A DNA stretch of 64,000 nt from Corbicula japonica (GCA_038501625.1 JAZAYU010000003.1:3103001-3167000), one strand, 5' to 3'; counted from the stretch's first letter, positions 1-11,728 are shown. Made by a program: numbers and translations. Notes: generated by a model from the sequence alone, not told the origin.

Positions 1-1191
1 TTTTGCGACAAAATGAATTTACAAATAATGGTTTTAATAGTAAAATTTAATGTTACTGTCAAGAGAAGTGTTGATTGTATGCATGGAGTAGAGAAATAAA
101 TAACCAAAGTTTGGGCCTTTTCGGCTGCAATGATGTATGTCAACAATATTGTACTGTATCATGTTTTAAATAAATTTAATGATACATGAAAAATAAATAA
201 ATAATTTATAAAATAAATAAATAAATAAATAAATCTAACCCTACAATTTACCGTTATTCTAATATTTATGCAAGTCTGACTTTCTTTGCGAAATATAAGA
301 ATTTTCGTTTTATAGGCAAAATACTTACGTGTTTGTACAATCAGTTTTATTCAGAAAATACGTTTTTGCCACATGCACCTCGTCAGTCTCCTTCGCAGAG
401 TTGTCGCTCCTTACACTCACTTTACATCTTTGCGAAAGGCTCAATGTCAAGATTTTTGACCAAACTCGACAGTCCTATTTTATACAGTCATAATTAAGAA
501 TTTGAAAGTCTGAAGTAAAACAAATGACAGAAATCTTCACTATCCTTCATTAAAACAGAAGAAACCCAAAATATTGTAAATGTAATTGGTGAACTATTTC
601 TTTGAGTTATAGTAAAAGTAGTTGAGAGAAGTCCCAGTCTATAACAGAGGTGAATGTAATGAGCTGATAGTGTGGCACCTCGTGGGTTTAAAAATTTGAG
701 AATTAATGGTGCGAAAACATTGTGTAAAGGGAAAACAACGGGTTAAACATTTTCCAGTTGACTTATAGGTGATGTATTGATTGTCACCCAGTGATTGGTT
801 CCGTTTGACATATGAACAGTGGGTTCACCGACATAGAAAATGCGTCGGCGAGTATACGTTGAGAAAATCAGTTTGACGTTTGAAGTGCTGAATGTTGACG
901 TCGACGTGCTTCAAGTACTACTTGATACCATTATTGATAGTTATCTGTAATATTTTATGTTTGATCTATTGCAATGAAATTTGGCACACGTGTTGACAAA
1001 AAGTAAAGATATGTCACAGTATAATTTGTTTATTATTTATATCCCTTATATCAAAAATATATTAACAGATTCCGCAGATTCATGGAACAGCCCTCGTATA
1101 ACTCATGAATTTTAGATCAATGATGCAAAGATTTTTCTTTTGTTCTTGTGTGTGATAATTGGAACTTTTGACTTTTTTACTTTGTATAAAT
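1..1191. other. Non-coding stretch, no gene seen
   Basis: I see no credible coding exon here. The only obvious structure is an AAAT/AAATA-rich low-complexity run around 182-233. The sequence is AT-rich, with stops in all frames at the density expected by chance. Confidence 0.6.
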
Positions 1192-1300
1192 TAAGTTGCA
1201 TTTAAACCGGGGCTAGGTGGTATTTGCATTTACCTCTTTTTACATAAGAAGTCTCAATCAAATCACAAGAGCATAATTTACATAACAAACAACAACAAAA
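1192..1300 (+). repeat. Partial copy of dispersed repeat R3
   Basis: The stretch has the R3 landmarks in order: a CCGGGGCTAGG core, then a CTCAATCAAA segment about 50 bases later. Both also occur at 25.4-25.5 kb and 38.4-38.5 kb. Only the distal third of R3 is recognisable and it is diverged. Confidence 0.5.
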
Positions 1301-1854
1301 AAAACAGCCCAATACTACATTTATGGTATTTGACCCTATATTCCTATATAAAACCACAGGCAGGTAACGCACCATTACCCACATACCGACCCGTTACACG
1401 GATGTTTTAGCTACAACATTTTCACAGAGTTTCCGCTGGTCAAGCATTGCAATAATTAAATCACAGAAATGGTCACTCGAGATTCAGCTATTTGAATTGT
1501 TTTACTACTTTCACTTTACAAGAAATTTAACTACACATCGCAGTATCTTTAGGAATTGTCAAACATAGATAATAACCATTTTCTATCTTTGGTCAATACA
1601 ATAATTCTAACATCAGTGAATCCCAGCTTAAGGTAGAAAATACTTCAATGCTTCAAAAAAGCAAAACAAACACTCCTTCTGACCTTAGTCTTTCTATTAA
1701 AAACTGTTTTGTGACAACTAAAATATGTGTAAAGAAAAGATACGTAGAATTCTGTCTAATGTGTAATAAAAATTATTTTGTACTTTAAGCATAAGATCAA
1801 TTACCGTCTCTGTGACTGATCCATTGTTATGTATTATATTCTGTTCTAAGCCCC

Positions 1855-2150
1855 ATATAAGACGTTCATCTGTCCTCAGAATGATACACGTCCCAATAGA
1901 TTTGTCTTTTTCAAGTTTAATCCGAGTGACAATGTCCCACGAGATGTGATACCAGACATTATATTTGCATATGCTTTTAACAGTTTAGTACACCTTTGAA
2001 AGCACCTGGTACACGAATTACTTGCTTTATAATAGGTCTGGATAACAGCCAAGGAAGTACTTTTAGGCATTTACAGACGGGGACGAATATAATGACTATC
2101 AATCAAAATGTTCTTTCGCCCGAACATTACTTAATTCTTTTCAACACTAA
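1855..2150 (+). repeat. Diverged direct repeat R10, copy 1
   Basis: The segment shares an ordered series of blocks with 4525-4815: ATATAAGACGTTCAT, then CAGACATTATATTTGCATAT, then GGCATTTAC, a GACGAATAT block and AATCAAAATGTTC. Both copies have drifted but keep the same order and spacing, so this is an old repeat or segmental duplication about 2.67 kb apart. No protein or terminal repeat is evident. Confidence 0.7.
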
Positions 2151-3667
2151 GTTTAATTATTTTACCAATATGAATTTACGGCGACATTCGGAGTTATAGT
2201 ATAACTCAAATAAAAAAAATAAGCGAAATGCGCAACTTGCACATTTTTTTCATATGAGAACCTGACGTATGCAAGTCTAGAACATTGTTTAAAATCTGAG
2301 TTTTAGATAAAACTAACTACTATCAGGAATTATGATTCGTTTAAATACCATCAAGTTTTCCTTTCTGCTTAATTAATTCGGTATCCTATTTTATAAACTA
2401 GACGTTTTATAAACATATACACTTCAATTTCATCTTCTACGATGAAATCTTGTTTACCTAACGAATCGAATTCCTGATGGTATGCAGTGTGTTGTATTAT
2501 TTTAAGAGTCGAAGCTACAGTATTTATGTGTGTGTTAATATGAGGATTGAATAAATATTTAATAATTTTCTTTTGGGTATGAAAAAAGTTGAATTGTTTA
2601 AGTACGCGTGAAGCCCTTCGTGCTACACATACTTAAAACAGCCCAGCTGCTTTCCATACCTAAATTTGAAAACCATCATCGATTCAGTTCTTAAATTTCT
2701 ACATTGCCGTTATAATCTAGCTGAGACTGTGGTTTCTGCATTTAGCTTTTTCGATAGACCAAGTTCACTTTATTTTGGGGAAAAACGCGACTCTGTTACA
2801 TGTACATTATGTATTGCATAAATTTTCGTGAGTAAATAACAAGTTGTATCTCATTTATTTGAATGTGTTGCCGAAGACAATGTGTTTACAGTTCAATCAC
2901 CTTTATATGTGTTAACTGATGAAATGAATACGAGTACAGACAAAATTATGAAATGTTCATTTGCTTCATTATATTCAGAAGAATTTATTTATGTTCATGG
3001 TACAATAAAATAGCGTCGAATATTCTACACAGCGTCTGAATGAAAACTAATGCTATAATTAACTCAGATATTCATTTCTTTAAGTCTGTGAATAAAAATA
3101 ATATAACATAATAAAGAAAAACCCAAGTATTTAATACGAGACATATATCAAAAAGTTTATAAGGGCGATGGGATAATAAACGCTTGTTTTTACCGAAGAT
3201 ATCATAAAGTTGAAAAATGATCGTCTTAAAGACAAGCCATGTATTATTTATAATACAATTTATACGTAAATTATACTGCAGTATATTTGGATTCAGACAT
3301 AATTATAGAGAACGGATCTTCACCAAAACAAAATCTAGTCTGTCATACAATATATATATAATTGGCCAAAATATTTTAGAAGTTCACTTGACATAGTACA
3401 TAAGTTTCGCGCTCAACGACCTTTAAAGGACATAAATTATAACAGAACTGATTATCAAAATTTATGGGGAAATATTTTCTTAAAAAGGCGTGTACATCCA
3501 GATCAAACTGCACGGATTTGCAGGACAATCTAGATCTACACTGATAGCATATCTAATTAAAGCCGTATTCATGGAGAAGAATCCAAGCAATTAATTTTAA
3601 ATTATTCTTAACCCTTTCCTCCATAGACACACATCAACAGTGTAGATCCAGATCAGCTGGCACATCA
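2151..3667. other. Non-coding stretch, no gene seen
   Basis: AT-rich sequence without an open frame of convincing composition. I recognised no terminal repeat or RNA gene. A few bases near 3418-3455 weakly resemble the start of repeat R4. Confidence 0.5.
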
Positions 3668-4138
3668 GCCTAGAAGCTCGATTTGTTTATGTTATCCCTG
3701 TCATCGTGTTCTTGCTGATTTTACTCCAGGAGCTCTGGTCTCGGTAAGATAATTGAGTACCCGCCCTTTGGCTTTGCAATGGTATTAGCTTCTTATATTT
3801 AAAATGTTTGCATGCAACATTGTTGAGCAGATGGGTGGGTTGGAGTTATTTCACCAAGACAACTTGTATTTGTTTTGTGATATGAGATCCTGTTGGGACA
3901 TGTGTGAGGTTGGTGCACCCTAGAACCTGGTATCAACCCCCAGTGGCAATTTGATTTGCCAATGACCTTTCCAAGGCGGTAACCCCTCGGGTTCTCATGT
4001 TTGTTAATTGTTTGTGGTGTCTTTTTTTGAAACTGATAATTTAATTAACATGCTCTCTCCCTCTCTCTTCTTTTTGACTGTGTGGGGAGGCTGCTCTTTC
4101 TGAATGTATCAATTCCTGATATACATATTTCACCTTTT
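3668..4138 (+). repeat. Dispersed repeat R1, long copy (a)
   Basis: This is one of the longest R1 copies. Landmarks in order: AAGCTCGATTTGTTT, GGTATTAGCTTCTTAT, GATGGGTGGGTTGGAGTTAT, GGTGCACCCTAGAACCTGG, CCAGTGGCAATTTG, GGCGGTAACCCCTCGGG, TGTGTGGGGAGGCTG, and a terminal block CCTGATATACATATTTCACC. At least fifteen related pieces lie in this window on both strands, with ragged 5' ends and a shared 3' end, which suggests a SINE or a non-autonomous element. I see no protein in it. Confidence 0.8.
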
Positions 4139-4145
4139 GATTAAA

Positions 4146-4200
4146 TGTACGGGGAGACTTTTTACAGCCGCCAAACGTCACAAACGTTAATTTAGAAAGT
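4146..4200 (+). repeat. Partial repeat R4
   Basis: The block GTACGGGGAGACTTTTTACA followed by GCCGCCAAACG matches the better copies at 39.85 kb and 49.9 kb. Only this piece of R4 is present, directly after an R1 copy. Confidence 0.5.
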
Positions 4201-4301
4201 GGCAGTTCAACAGTATACTAAATAATTTACCATATAATTTTTCATGTAAATACCATATTTTACCTTAATAGAACAAAGAGTTCAGCTGAATTTTGAATTA
4301 A

Positions 4302-4351
4302 AAAAACAACAACAAAAAACAAAACAAAACAAAAAAACAAACAAAAACAAC
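4302..4351 (+). repeat. CAAAA-rich low-complexity tract
   Basis: About 50 bases consist only of A and C apart from the edges (AACAACAAAA, AAACAAAACAAAAC and similar). It could be the decayed tail of a retroposon on the plus strand, but no body was recognised. Confidence 0.7.
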
Positions 4352-4524
4352 AAGTATTTTCGTCGAATGATAGTTCTTGTTGATAACGTGTAAACCCTTG
4401 ATTTCATTTCTGGTTATGACTACTCGTACAAGCAAACACGTGTCAAGTAATTTGGTAATTCGATCAAATTAGCAGCATCTTTTTAGTTATTCCTTAGCAA
4501 TTTATTGCATTCATTTTAACGATC

Positions 4525-4815
4525 TATATAAGACGTTCATATGTTATTTACAAAATGATACTTGTTTCGGTAGATTTGAAGTCTGTACGCCTATATCCCG
4601 TGAGAGGCCATGTCAGACATTATATTTGCATATGCTTTAAACAGTTCTATGCAAATTTGAACGCACTTGCTACACTTGAATTATTTGCTGTATATTAAGT
4701 CTGGTTAAGAGCAGAGCAAACAATTTAAGGCATTTACCGACGTGGACGAATATCATTAATCTTAATCAAAATGTTCATTTGTCTGGAATCTGAACATTAT
4801 GTTCTCTTACGAAAC
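4525..4815 (+). repeat. Diverged direct repeat R10, copy 2
   Basis: Second copy of the block series described at 1855-2150, in the same orientation. The open frames through this copy have no family resemblance and are not conserved in the other copy, so I regard it as non-coding. Confidence 0.7.
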
Positions 4816-5172
4816 TATATTTCAATGTATTGCCCTTATATAATTAAAAAGACAGGAAAAGGTTTGAATATTTTTTTTCAAACTCGAAAGGTATTTTATG
4901 GTGAGGGACCTTTGACACAACAACCAAACAACTTCATTAGGCATGTCCATAAGCAGGAATGGAAATTCAAAATGTTCAACAGCCGCCTCGTTGCAGTTTA
5001 ATCGTCTATTGAATCTCAATACTAATTATCATAGACAGTTACATGCATCCGGAACGATTTGGTGCACATAACGGCTTTCAATGAGAGGTCATTCCGTTCT
5101 CAGCAGCATATGGTTTACACTAGAAACTACCGAGTATAAAAATAAAGATATACTATGTCATGTATGTTAGAC

Positions 5173-5549
5173 TATTACAATGCTATTAGCTTCTTATGTT
5201 TTACATGTTTGTGTGCTTTTGTATGCAACACTGTTGAGCTGATGGGTGGGTTGGAGTTATTTAACTAAGATAACTTGTGCTTGTTTTGTGATATGAGAAC
5301 CTTTTGGGGCAAGTGTGAGGTAGGTGCAGCCTAGAACCTCTTTTAAACCCCCAGTGGCAAATTGTTTTGCCACTGACCGTTCCATGGCGGTAATCCCTCG
5401 GGTTCTCACTTTCGTTAATTGATTGTGGCGTCCATTTGGAAACTGATTGTTGTAAAACCATGCTCTCTTTTCCTCTTTACTTTTTGGCTGTGTTGGGAGG
5501 CTGTGTCTGCTTGATGTGGTCATTCCTGATATGCATATTTCACTTTCTT
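5173..5549 (+). repeat. Dispersed repeat R1, copy (b)
   Basis: Nearly full-length R1: CTATTAGCTTCTTATG at the left, GATGGGTGGGTTGGAGTTAT, a TAGAACCTC block, CCAGTGGCAAATTG, GGCGGTAATCCCTCGGG, and the common end CCTGATATGCATATTTCAC. The open frames on both strands within it are incidental. Confidence 0.8.
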
Positions 5550-7263
5550 ACAGATAGATGCCAGCGTAAACGCGTTTGCTATACAAATATTATGTTAAGT
5601 TGCAATTTAAAAAGTGTGCATTTATCTTAATACACTAACATTATTACAGGAATTATCAGTTGATTTCATTTTAACATTTTATTAAAGTCTTGTATTGGCA
5701 TTTGCATATGATTAAAATTTAATTAGAGGTCGAGGTTATAAAGCTGTCGTTCGAAATAGTTTACTTTCACATGTTAATGGATTCTACCTGGTATTAAATT
5801 GGGTTATGTCTTAACGAAAATAAAATGTTTTTTTTTAATTTTGTGAATATTGTAAATGATTAAATAATTTGAGTTTTGTAAAATTTAAATTAAATGAGTG
5901 GTTTTCATTTCATACTGTAACGAAACTAGACGTTGTTTAACTACATGTATTTTATATACAAAACATATTTTTCCAATGAATTGTACGAACAAACATACTC
6001 ATGCCTAAATGTTTTATAGCTGGAATAAATATTTCTTAAGCAACTTGGTAATTTTATGGGAAATATGAAATCCGAACGTAGCTCTGAAAGAAATAGCTTT
6101 TTCGCCTTTATGTTTCTTTGTAGAGAGAAGCTCATCACAATGAGATATCAACTTGATATGCATGATGTTTCAGCCGTGTGAAATTATTTTACACATTCGC
6201 AAAAGGCGATGATTAATATTAATCTAGTTTATGACAATCCTTACTGAAGCGTTTTATAAGATTCAGTTCGATAGATTTATTAGTGTTCATTCAGATATCT
6301 GTGTAGAATTACCAAGAGGAATGAGTCACAAAATTAACGATAAATACATTTACAATATGCACCAAAAGTTAGTTTAAAAAAAAAACAACGGTAAATGCGT
6401 ACTGTGGACGAACGTAATATGTTTTGTTAAAAACAGAGCATTTTTTCTATCCAGTAAGTTTGACAGTCTCGTATTTGTCTTACGTTAAAATTAATTTCAC
6501 AGATTGACAATGAAAGATGAATCCGAAAGAGCGCATGAGTTTTTACAGTCTGAGAGATGTTTATGCGTGAATATGTACATGTACATGTACATGTAAATGT
6601 ACATGTAATAAAATCCATTTTAAATCAATCACAAAATATATTGCTGATGTTGAATAATACAACGTTAATTGGTTTAGTGTCATGATTGTGTTGTGTAATC
6701 GGTTTTCTTTTAGAATTTATATAAAAATAATAACAATGACAATTTATTGACAAAACTGTGTTTTGGTATTTTGTTCATCATCTTCTTGACCATCCCAAAT
6801 AATATAATCTTTAAGTTTCTTAGACATAGTATTGCCATTTTCGAAGTTCTGCAATTCCTTGAGGGAATTATTATTTTCTGGTATAATCTTCTCTCATACG
6901 TCCTTTGAGAGATTTAGCCGTGGAGCATTATTATGCTTTGAAATGTTAAATACTCTAGCTACAGTGCGAATAATCCAGATGAACTGACATATAATACACG
7001 TGGGAAGGAATAAAATTACTTGCAATTAAAATCAAACGTTTATTTTATGGAAGGCCTCAAATTTAAAATAGGAGTAATATGGAAAACAATACAGATAAGA
7101 ATGGTTGAGAAAATAAATAAAACATCAACACAAACCTTTCAGAAACACCGGATCCTCGGAAAGATACATGAAAAAATAAGCTATTTATAGAATATAGGAA
7201 AAGTGTTTTGTTCTAACAGTGCCAATTTCTTAAATATACCCTAACGTTTTCGTTAATAAATTG
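5550..7263. other. Non-coding stretch with a short TACATG run
   Basis: No gene is supported. At about 6573-6607 there is a short tandem run of ATGTAC/TACATG hexamers. The rest is AT-rich unique-looking sequence. Confidence 0.5.
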
Positions 7264-7435
7264 ACTTCATCATGGGTATAATACTCTCTTTATATATACA
7301 TGTATATATATATAAATAAGGCGAAACGCGTTTGTTATATGTGTTTGACTTATTAAACAGCAATAACGCATGTGAAGTCTTTTTTTGAACTTTACACATA
7401 TTAATCGACCTTGTACCGAGGATTTCCTCATCTTC

Positions 7436-7437
<2 letters not shown>

Positions 7438-7525
<88 letters not shown>
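7438..7525. repeat. (TA)n microsatellite, about 44 units
   Basis: An uninterrupted TA dinucleotide run of about 88 bases. The Tyr-Ile reading frames it makes on both strands are artefacts of the repeat. It lies inside the small inverted-end element. Confidence 0.95.
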
Positions 7526-7526
<1 letters not shown>

Positions 7527-7606
7527 TTAAAGAAATAAGAAATGCAACCTCTTTCAACACGAAAAATATTTAGTGTTTAAAGAAGTTGCGTATCTTATTT
7601 CTTTAA
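7527..7606. repeat. Hairpin 1 of a tandem pair
   Basis: The arm AAAGAAATAAGAAATGCAAC at the left pairs with GTTGCGTATCTTATTTCTTT at the right, with two mismatches over these 20 bases, around a loop of about 25-30 bases. Size and shape are compatible with a foldback or miRNA-like precursor, but expression cannot be judged. Confidence 0.7.
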
Positions 7607-7623
7607 ATATATAATGTATAGAT

Positions 7624-7699
7624 AAAGAAATTAGAAACGCAGCTTTTTAAAAATGATATATATCTCGCGTTTAAAGAAGTTGCGTTTCTAATTTCTTTT
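7624..7699. repeat. Hairpin 2 of a tandem pair
   Basis: The arms AAAGAAATTAGAAACGCA and TGCGTTTCTAATTTCTTT are perfectly complementary over 18 bases and continue imperfectly towards the loop. Its sequence is related to hairpin 1, so the two look like a tandem duplication. Confidence 0.75.
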
Positions 7700-7862
7700 A
7701 GTATATGATGATACCCCTGATGAAGTAAGTTTTACATTGAAGAGATTATTTTAAAGACAATTCAGCTTCTACCTCAACTAATGTTGATGTCAACCGAATG
7801 TTTGATGGAATAATAATAGCGAAAACAATTAACAGGCAAACTGTAACTAAATTACTAAAATA

Positions 7863-8075
7863 AAAAAGTGAAATGTGCATATCAGGAATTGCCACACTCA
7901 CACTCACACAACACAGCCTCTCCACGCAGCGGAGAAAAAGATTGGAAAAGAGAGTATGTGTGTCTAAAGTATGTCAAATCAAATAATACGCCACAAACAA
8001 TTAACGAAAATGAGAACCCTTGGGGTTACCGCCTTGGAACGGTCAGTGGCAAAACAAATTGCCACTGGCGGTTTA
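7863..8075 (-). repeat. Dispersed repeat R1, copy (c), inverted
   Basis: Read on the plus strand it starts with the R1 terminus GTGAAATGTGCATATCAGG and passes through GAGAACCCTTGGGGTTACCG and GGAACGGTCAGTGGCAAAAC. It breaks off in the middle of the repeat. The ORF spanning it is a chance frame. Confidence 0.75.
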
Positions 8076-8222
8076 TTTATTTTGTTTTTAGCAGTGATCA
8101 ATGTAAAGGTAAGAAGCAAGAAAAACTACATTTTTGGCCGTTAACAACAATGAAATTTTAGTCTGATTAAAAAAACAGTTTGTCAAGAAGTTGACCAAGT
8201 TAACAGTTTGGACGTCGATTAT

Positions 8223-8325
8223 AAAATATGAAATATGCATATAAGGAACGGCCACAACCAGAGACACAAACTCCCTAAACAACCAGATATGAACAGACGA
8301 AAAGAGAGCATGATTTATAAAAAGA
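8223..8325 (-). repeat. R1 fragment (d), inverted
   Basis: The terminal part of R1 only: ATGAAATATGCATATAAGGA, then a GGCCACAACCAG block and AAAGAGAGCATGATTTATAA. It lies only about 150 bases from copy (c) and in the same orientation. Confidence 0.65.
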
Positions 8326-8533
8326 AAGCTTTTGTTTAAATTAGTTTCTTGGTGGGTTGCATAAAAACGAGATATTTTCATATAAAACTTAAGATCAAGT
8401 CACAACAATTTAGATTGTGATTGAAAGCAAAAAGTTAAAAATTGTGACACCGAGACCTCCTGTTTCGTATATCTGTTATTTGTGGTCATTTTCTTTATGA
8501 TTGCTTTTAATGTGCAAATAAGAAATGCATATT

Positions 8534-8676
8534 TTTCGTTAATTGTTTGTGGTGTCTAATTTAGAACTATATCATATATCTTATGCTCTCATGTCTTCTT
8601 TACTTTTCGGCTGCGTGGGGAGGCTGTGTTTTTCTGGTTGTGGCAATTCTTGATATGCATGTTTCATCTTTTTTAT
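8534..8676 (+). repeat. R1 fragment (e)
   Basis: The 3' third of R1 in plus orientation: CGTTAATTGTTTGTGGTGTC, TGCTCTCATGTCTTCTTTAC, GGGGAGGCTGTGTTTTTCTG, ending TTGATATGCATGTTTCATC. Together with copy (d) it makes a head-to-head arrangement of R1 ends. Confidence 0.7.
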
Positions 8677-10150
8677 AAGTTTTTTTTTCAATATCCATGC
8701 ACATTTAATTTTGTTTGAGTGCTTAAACAGGTACGTCATTCGTTCATTTTAATATACAATTAATCCATTGGAATGCAATCCTTAAAACTTGATTTTTTTT
8801 CCACAGATGCTATGTAAAGTGATTTCACTTTTGTCTGATCATGCCTGTTGACAATACTATTTAATTCAAACTTTGACACGATTTACATTGAGCTAATCGG
8901 TCTGGAACCATCTTCTGTCACACAAAAATCTTCACGGTGGCCACTGAACATGACTTTAATTTTCTAAGGGAATTATGTAATGAAATACGCTAAAGTTTTT
9001 GTTTTCCGTGAGACATTGTGGTTAAACTTTGAGTATAACTGTACGATGTATGCGAAATCCAAAATTAAAAAAGGCTGTAGAGTTGTTCAATCACATCGAA
9101 CATGGAGACTGAAAGTTATCAATAATATAATTTTTGTTTTATGTTATATTGTCTAAGATGTTGCTTCGATCATATCAACTTCTGATATCACTAGACATCC
9201 TTATTTGCGGGTTTCTTGCCCGCTGTATTCAAACGATAATTATAATTATGATTAATAATCAAGAAAACGACCACTTCTGAATATTATTAAACTATCAAAT
9301 ATCGTATACACTGCAGTAAACATTATTTATTCAGATAATTAAATAAGGTTATGTCTAAGTAAATATCATACCACTGCAATCATTAGTTGTATAGATAAAA
9401 TATGAGTCTGTTGAAAGTAGAAATTATCGGGGCCTCATAAATATTATAATTGTTTTACACTTTAAAAACAACAAACTAACTTTTAAAGCAACATAATATA
9501 CAAGAAAAATTCTTGAATTTCATGATTGTTGGATAGTTCGTAAAATAGTATTTATTATTATGTCAATACGATAGTAAGTTTGTGTAGAACACGGAGAAAT
9601 ATACATAAATACCTATAAGCCCCATTATGAAGTTACTTACGTATATCTTGATTTATTCACATTGATGAACACAGATATTAAAACGACATTTGAGTGTCAA
9701 ACAGTACAGTCTTATAAAAAACTTTGTCGAAAACACTTTTAAAAGTGATGCCATTTTGTGGCCCAATGTGCGATGTACGGTTAGATACAAGTAATCATGT
9801 TTCCGGAAAACACACACTCTTTTCCTCTAGAGTATAGCAAAAATGCCATGTCCGTCAGAAAACTATAAATTCTCATTTAGGTCATACTAAAATACTAAAT
9901 AAGTTTTTATAAACATGCATCATAATGTTTAAACCATATGCAAAGAGCAATGCAAAACGCATTCTGTGACAGCTTTCAAACTAACTTCAATACGTTATTC
10001 GTAAAAAGCTAAGATTTGTAAATTCAAAAAGAGAAGCTTCACGCATGATATTCGACAGCGCTCTGCAGTCTTTTATTTACCGTTCTACAGTTTATCTCCA
10101 TGCTTATCTCCTTTTTTGCACGATAGTGTAAGGGGTTCAAGAGTTTATGA
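8677..10150. other. Non-coding stretch, no gene seen
   Basis: AT-rich sequence with no recognisable exon, repeat family or RNA gene. It forms the left flank of the R1 copy that hosts the Penelope-like array. Confidence 0.5.
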
Positions 10151-10176
10151 AGGTTTCTAGGGAGATCTTGTCGGAA

Positions 10177-10220
10177 TAGCATGGCTAGGCGATATCACCG
10201 TACGGTACGGGTTCGCTTCC
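10177..10220 (+). repeat. tRNA-like Pol III box pair (SINE head?)
   Basis: TAGCATGGCTAGG resembles an A box. About 20 bases further on, GGTTCGCTTCC matches the B box consensus GGTTCGANTCC at all but one or two positions. No foldable complete tRNA is evident. It may be the degraded tRNA-derived head of a SINE just upstream of the R1 copy, but other R1 copies do not show it clearly. Confidence 0.35.
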
Positions 10221-10249
10221 GGTAGAGGCAATATCATTTGTAAAAGAAT

Positions 10250-10435
10250 GTAGAGGCTCGATCTGTTTCTTTTTTGCCCTATGTTCGTTCTCTGGTTATA
10301 AGTAAGGGCATTGAATACCTTCCATTTTGCCATTAGCTTCTTACTCTTTTTTATGAGTGTTTACTTTTGCATGAAACTTTATCGAATTAGTAAATGGTTG
10401 GATTTAATTCACTAAAACATGTGCACCCTAGAACC
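10250..10435 (+). repeat. Dispersed repeat R1, copy (f), left half
   Basis: GTAGAGGCTCGATCTGTTTC, CCATTAGCTTCTTACTC and GTGCACCCTAGAACC match the 5' half of the long R1 copies. R1 is cut exactly after CTAGAACC and resumes at 17,784 with CTAGAACCTGGTTGAAACCC, so the PLE array inserted here. Confidence 0.8.
10428..10435 (+). repeat. Left target-site duplication of the PLE array
   Basis: The 8 bases CTAGAACC occur here and again at 17,784-17,791, immediately outside the array. In uninterrupted R1 copies this octamer occurs once, within CCCTAGAACCTGG, which supports a genuine duplication made on insertion. Confidence 0.8.
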
Positions 10436-11728
10436 CTTTCAACTGATAATATATGTAAACTTGTCAATTTAGTATTACACAACAACTTCTTTCAATTCAA
10501 TGGTATTAATTTTCTTCAAAAAATGGGTACAGCCATGGGCAGCCCAATGGCACCATGCTATGCGTCTTTATTTATGGGTAAACTGGAACAGATGTTTTTG
10601 GATGGATGTAAATATAAACCAGATGCATGGCTTAGATTTTTGGATGACATTTTTATGATTTGGACTTACTCTTTAGAGGATTTGTATAAATTTATTGAAT
10701 CACTTAATGCTTTTCATCCAAATATAAAGTTTACTTACAATATCTCAGAATCTCATGTAACATTTTTAGATGTTGATGTGTATATTGATGAGAAAAACAA
10801 CATCAGTACCAGTGTTCATGTAAAACCAACAAATATTCATCAGTATGTACATTACACTTCTAGTCATCCTATGTCATGTAAAAATAGTATTCCTTTCAGC
10901 CAGGCCAAACGTTACAGGCGTATTTGCTCTGATAACAACCAGTTCATGGAGTCACTTGATGAGTTATACAAGTATTTTGTTGCCAGGAACTATCCCAAGC
11001 CAATTATTGAGACTGCTTTTGAGCATTTCAAAACTATGTCCCAAACTGAAGCTCTGCAACCCACTGTTCAAAGTGTTAACAAAAATATTATACCTTTTGT
11101 TGTAGAATACAATCCGTCTTTGCCAAATATTGGTTTTATAATCAACAAGTACTGGGATTTATTAAAACTATCTAATAATCCTGCAGTTAGAGAACTACAT
11201 AAATACAAGCCCGTCATGGCTTTCAAACGCCCAAAGAACATTAAGGACATTCTTGTAAAAACTAGTTTTCAACCTCAGAACAATGTTAAATATACATCTG
11301 TTAAATGTAACCGTCCTAGATGTTCTCACTGCTCTAACATGATTGAAAGTGATAGTTTCACTAGCTCTCAGTATCATACAGAATTTAAATTAAATCATAA
11401 TACCGATTGTACAAGTTCAGATGTAATTTATTTAATAACTTGTAAAAAATGCAATATGCAATATGTTGGCCAGACCAGTCAAAAAGTGTCTAAGCGTATG
11501 AACAATCACCGTTTTGATATCAATAGCTATATAGATCCTGCATTTTCTACACTGGTTGCTTCCCATTTCAACCAAAATAATCACAGTCTAAATGACTTTA
11601 GTTTCATGTGTATTGATAAAGTTCATAATAATATGGAGAGACTTATGAAGGAAACTTACTGGATTCATAAATTGGGAACAGTTTTTCCACAGGGTCTAAA
11701 TTCTAAAATATTGTATGGCTTATCATGA
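10436..11728 (+). CDS. PLE unit A: 3' part of reverse transcriptase plus GIY-YIG endonuclease
   Basis: A 5'-truncated but otherwise open frame. The apparent start at 10,394 lies in the flanking R1 repeat, so the first 14 residues are not from the element. In this 444-residue frame the motif B block GTAMGSPMAP is near residue 45 and the catalytic motif C block RFLDDIF is near residue 80. A FLDVDVY block follows. A cysteine cluster (CNRPRCSHC) is near residue 300. The C-terminal endonuclease has YLITCKKC and QYVGQT (GIY-YIG pattern) followed by an arginine in SKRMNNHR. The palm motif A and the N-terminus are missing, so it cannot be a complete enzyme. It ends in LYGLS with a stop at 11,726-11,728. 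Confidence 0.9.
   Translation, partial: LSTDNICKLVNLVLHNNFFQFNGINFLQKMGTAMGSPMAPCYASLFMGKLEQMFLDGCKYKPDAWLRFLDDIFMIWTYSLEDLYKFIESLNAFHPNIKFTYNISESHVTFLDVDVYIDEKNNISTSVHVKPTNIHQYVHYTSSHPMSCKNSIPFSQAKRYRRICSDNNQFMESLDELYKYFVARNYPKPIIETAFEHFKTMSQTEALQPTVQSVNKNIIPFVVEYNPSLPNIGFIINKYWDLLKLSNNPAVRELHKYKPVMAFKRPKNIKDILVKTSFQPQNNVKYTSVKCNRPRCSHCSNMIESDSFTSSQYHTEFKLNHNTDCTSSDVIYLITCKKCNMQYVGQTSQKVSKRMNNHRFDINSYIDPAFSTLVASHFNQNNHSLNDFSFMCIDKVHNNMERLMKETYWIHKLGTVFPQGLNSKILYGLS

Larger units (their letters stand above)
7264..7726. mobile_element. Small element with short inverted ends
   Basis: The left end reads ACTTCATCATGGGTATAATA. The inverse complement of the right end reads ACTTCATCAGGGGTATCATC, an imperfect 20-bp terminal inverted repeat with three mismatches. 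Between them lie a long TA run and two tandem hairpins. There is no protein, so if mobile it is a non-autonomous MITE-like element. I found no clear target duplication. Confidence 0.5.

Noticed and set aside
7270..7573. Tyr-Ile repeat proteins on both strands
   Set aside because: Direct translation of the (TA)n run; the same applies to 47,920-48,141.
7711..7735. CTGATGAAG as another hammerhead core
   Set aside because: No GAAA and no matching stems follow; it is the right inverted end of the small element.
10394..10435. Start of a complete unit A protein at 10,394
   Set aside because: This Met and the next 13 codons lie in the flanking R1 repeat, outside the PLE.
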